From Desulfobacterales bacterium (GTDB taxonomy: Bacteria; Desulfobacterota; Desulfobacteria; Desulfobacterales; JAUCGF01), in contig JAOZRC010000274.1 in the NCBI GenBank assembly GCA_029940345.1, positions 1-7,148 of the forward strand: a stretch of DNA of 7,148 nucleotides, written 5' to 3'. Position numbers and translations under genes: made by a program. Below, in pieces: positions 7,021 to 7,148 of this stretch (positions within the stretch are counted from its first letter, which is position 1; each line of letters begins with the position of its first letter). The notes beneath the pieces are model-generated. The model was not told the origin of the DNA. It searched no databases and saw only the letters and a list, made by a program, of their open reading frames with translations.

Positions 7021-7046
7021 CGTTCCCATGCTCCGGCGTGGGAACG
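7021..7046 (+). repeat. REP-like hairpin, first copy
   Basis: CGTTCCCATGC (7021-7031) pairs with GCGTGGGAACG (7036-7046) around a TCCG loop, giving an 11-bp stem with a single T.G wobble. Over 24 nt it is identical at 22 positions to the reverse complement of the second copy. Confidence 0.75.
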
Positions 7047-7097
7047 TAATGCGCTGCACCCTGTAATATTGAATTACGCGGCTTTAGCCAAAACAAG

Positions 7098-7121
7098 GTT
7101 CCCACGCCGGAGCGTGGGAAT
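7098..7121 (-). repeat. REP-like hairpin, second copy, inverted
   Basis: GTTCCCACGC (7098-7107) pairs with GCGTGGGAAT (7112-7121) around a CGGA loop. The stem is 9 perfect pairs plus one terminal G.T pair. The loop is the reverse complement of the loop in the first copy, which shows that the two units are inverted relative to each other. Confidence 0.75.
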
Positions 7122-7148
7122 CAGGGCGGATGTGAACGGGCACACTTA

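Larger units (their letters stand above)
6999..7139. repeat. REPIN/MITE-like imperfect palindrome of about 141 bp
   Basis: The outer arms CCGTTCAC (6999-7006) and GTGAACGG (7132-7139) are perfect inverted copies. Inside them sit two REP-type hairpins in opposite orientation (7021-7046 and 7098-7121), and a further inverted pair CGTAAT (7045-7050) and ATTACG (7073-7078) lies in the centre. The whole unit can therefore fold as one long cruciform or as two separate hairpins. Paired inverted REPs of this kind (REPINs) are non-autonomous elements moved by REP-associated tyrosine transposases. None is encoded in this window. Confidence 0.65.

Noticed and set aside
6999..7139. CRISPR array
   Set aside because: There are only two repeat units and they are inverted, not direct. 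They form strong hairpins with self-complementary arms, and no cas gene is present.

Overview
The window looks like chromosomal DNA from a mid-GC Gram-negative bacterium. A sulfate-reducer-type deltaproteobacterium (Desulfobacterota) is my best guess. It rests on overall protein flavour, an exported M16 peptidase that implies a periplasm, and a CGTTCCCACGC-type REP palindrome of a kind I associate with such genomes. No marker gene fixes the taxonomy.

Layout. (1) Positions 64-4936 hold a tight plus-strand cluster: an exported zinc metallopeptidase of family M16 (PqqL/pitrilysin-like), a 100-residue protein of unknown function, and a GT-B fold, family 4-type glycosyltransferase. The gaps are 1 and 3 nt, so these three are almost certainly one transcription unit. 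The window opens just upstream of the peptidase, so earlier operon members may be missing. (2) Positions 4937-5278 are a gene-free convergent interval with several small hairpins, two of them terminator-like, and repeated ATAAAAGGGCT-type motifs in both orientations. (3) Positions 5279-6451 hold a minus-strand TraB/PrgY-family membrane protein, with a plausible promoter and a small operator-like dyad upstream. (4) Positions 6452-7148 are about 700 bp without a convincing gene. They contain the traB-family promoter region, a GC-richer patch with many short hairpins and two tiny open frames, an orphan sigma70-like TTGACA site, and, at the right edge, a pair of inverted REP hairpins inside a longer imperfect palindrome (about 141 bp, REPIN/MITE-like).

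How the genes may work together. The peptidase is predicted to be periplasmic, while the glycosyltransferase has no signal peptide and should be cytosolic, probably building a glycan or glycolipid on the inner face of the membrane. Their co-transcription suggests an envelope-related locus, but no substrate can be read from the sequence. The TraB-family gene is transcribed towards the operon and is probably functionally separate.

I see no defence system, CRISPR array, tRNA, rRNA, transposase or integrase. Nothing here is clearly a new biological system. The items most worth a second look are the unknown 100-residue protein fused in frame (one stop codon apart) to the glycosyltransferase, the two insertions in that glycosyltransferase, and the REPIN-like element with the structured DNA beside it.
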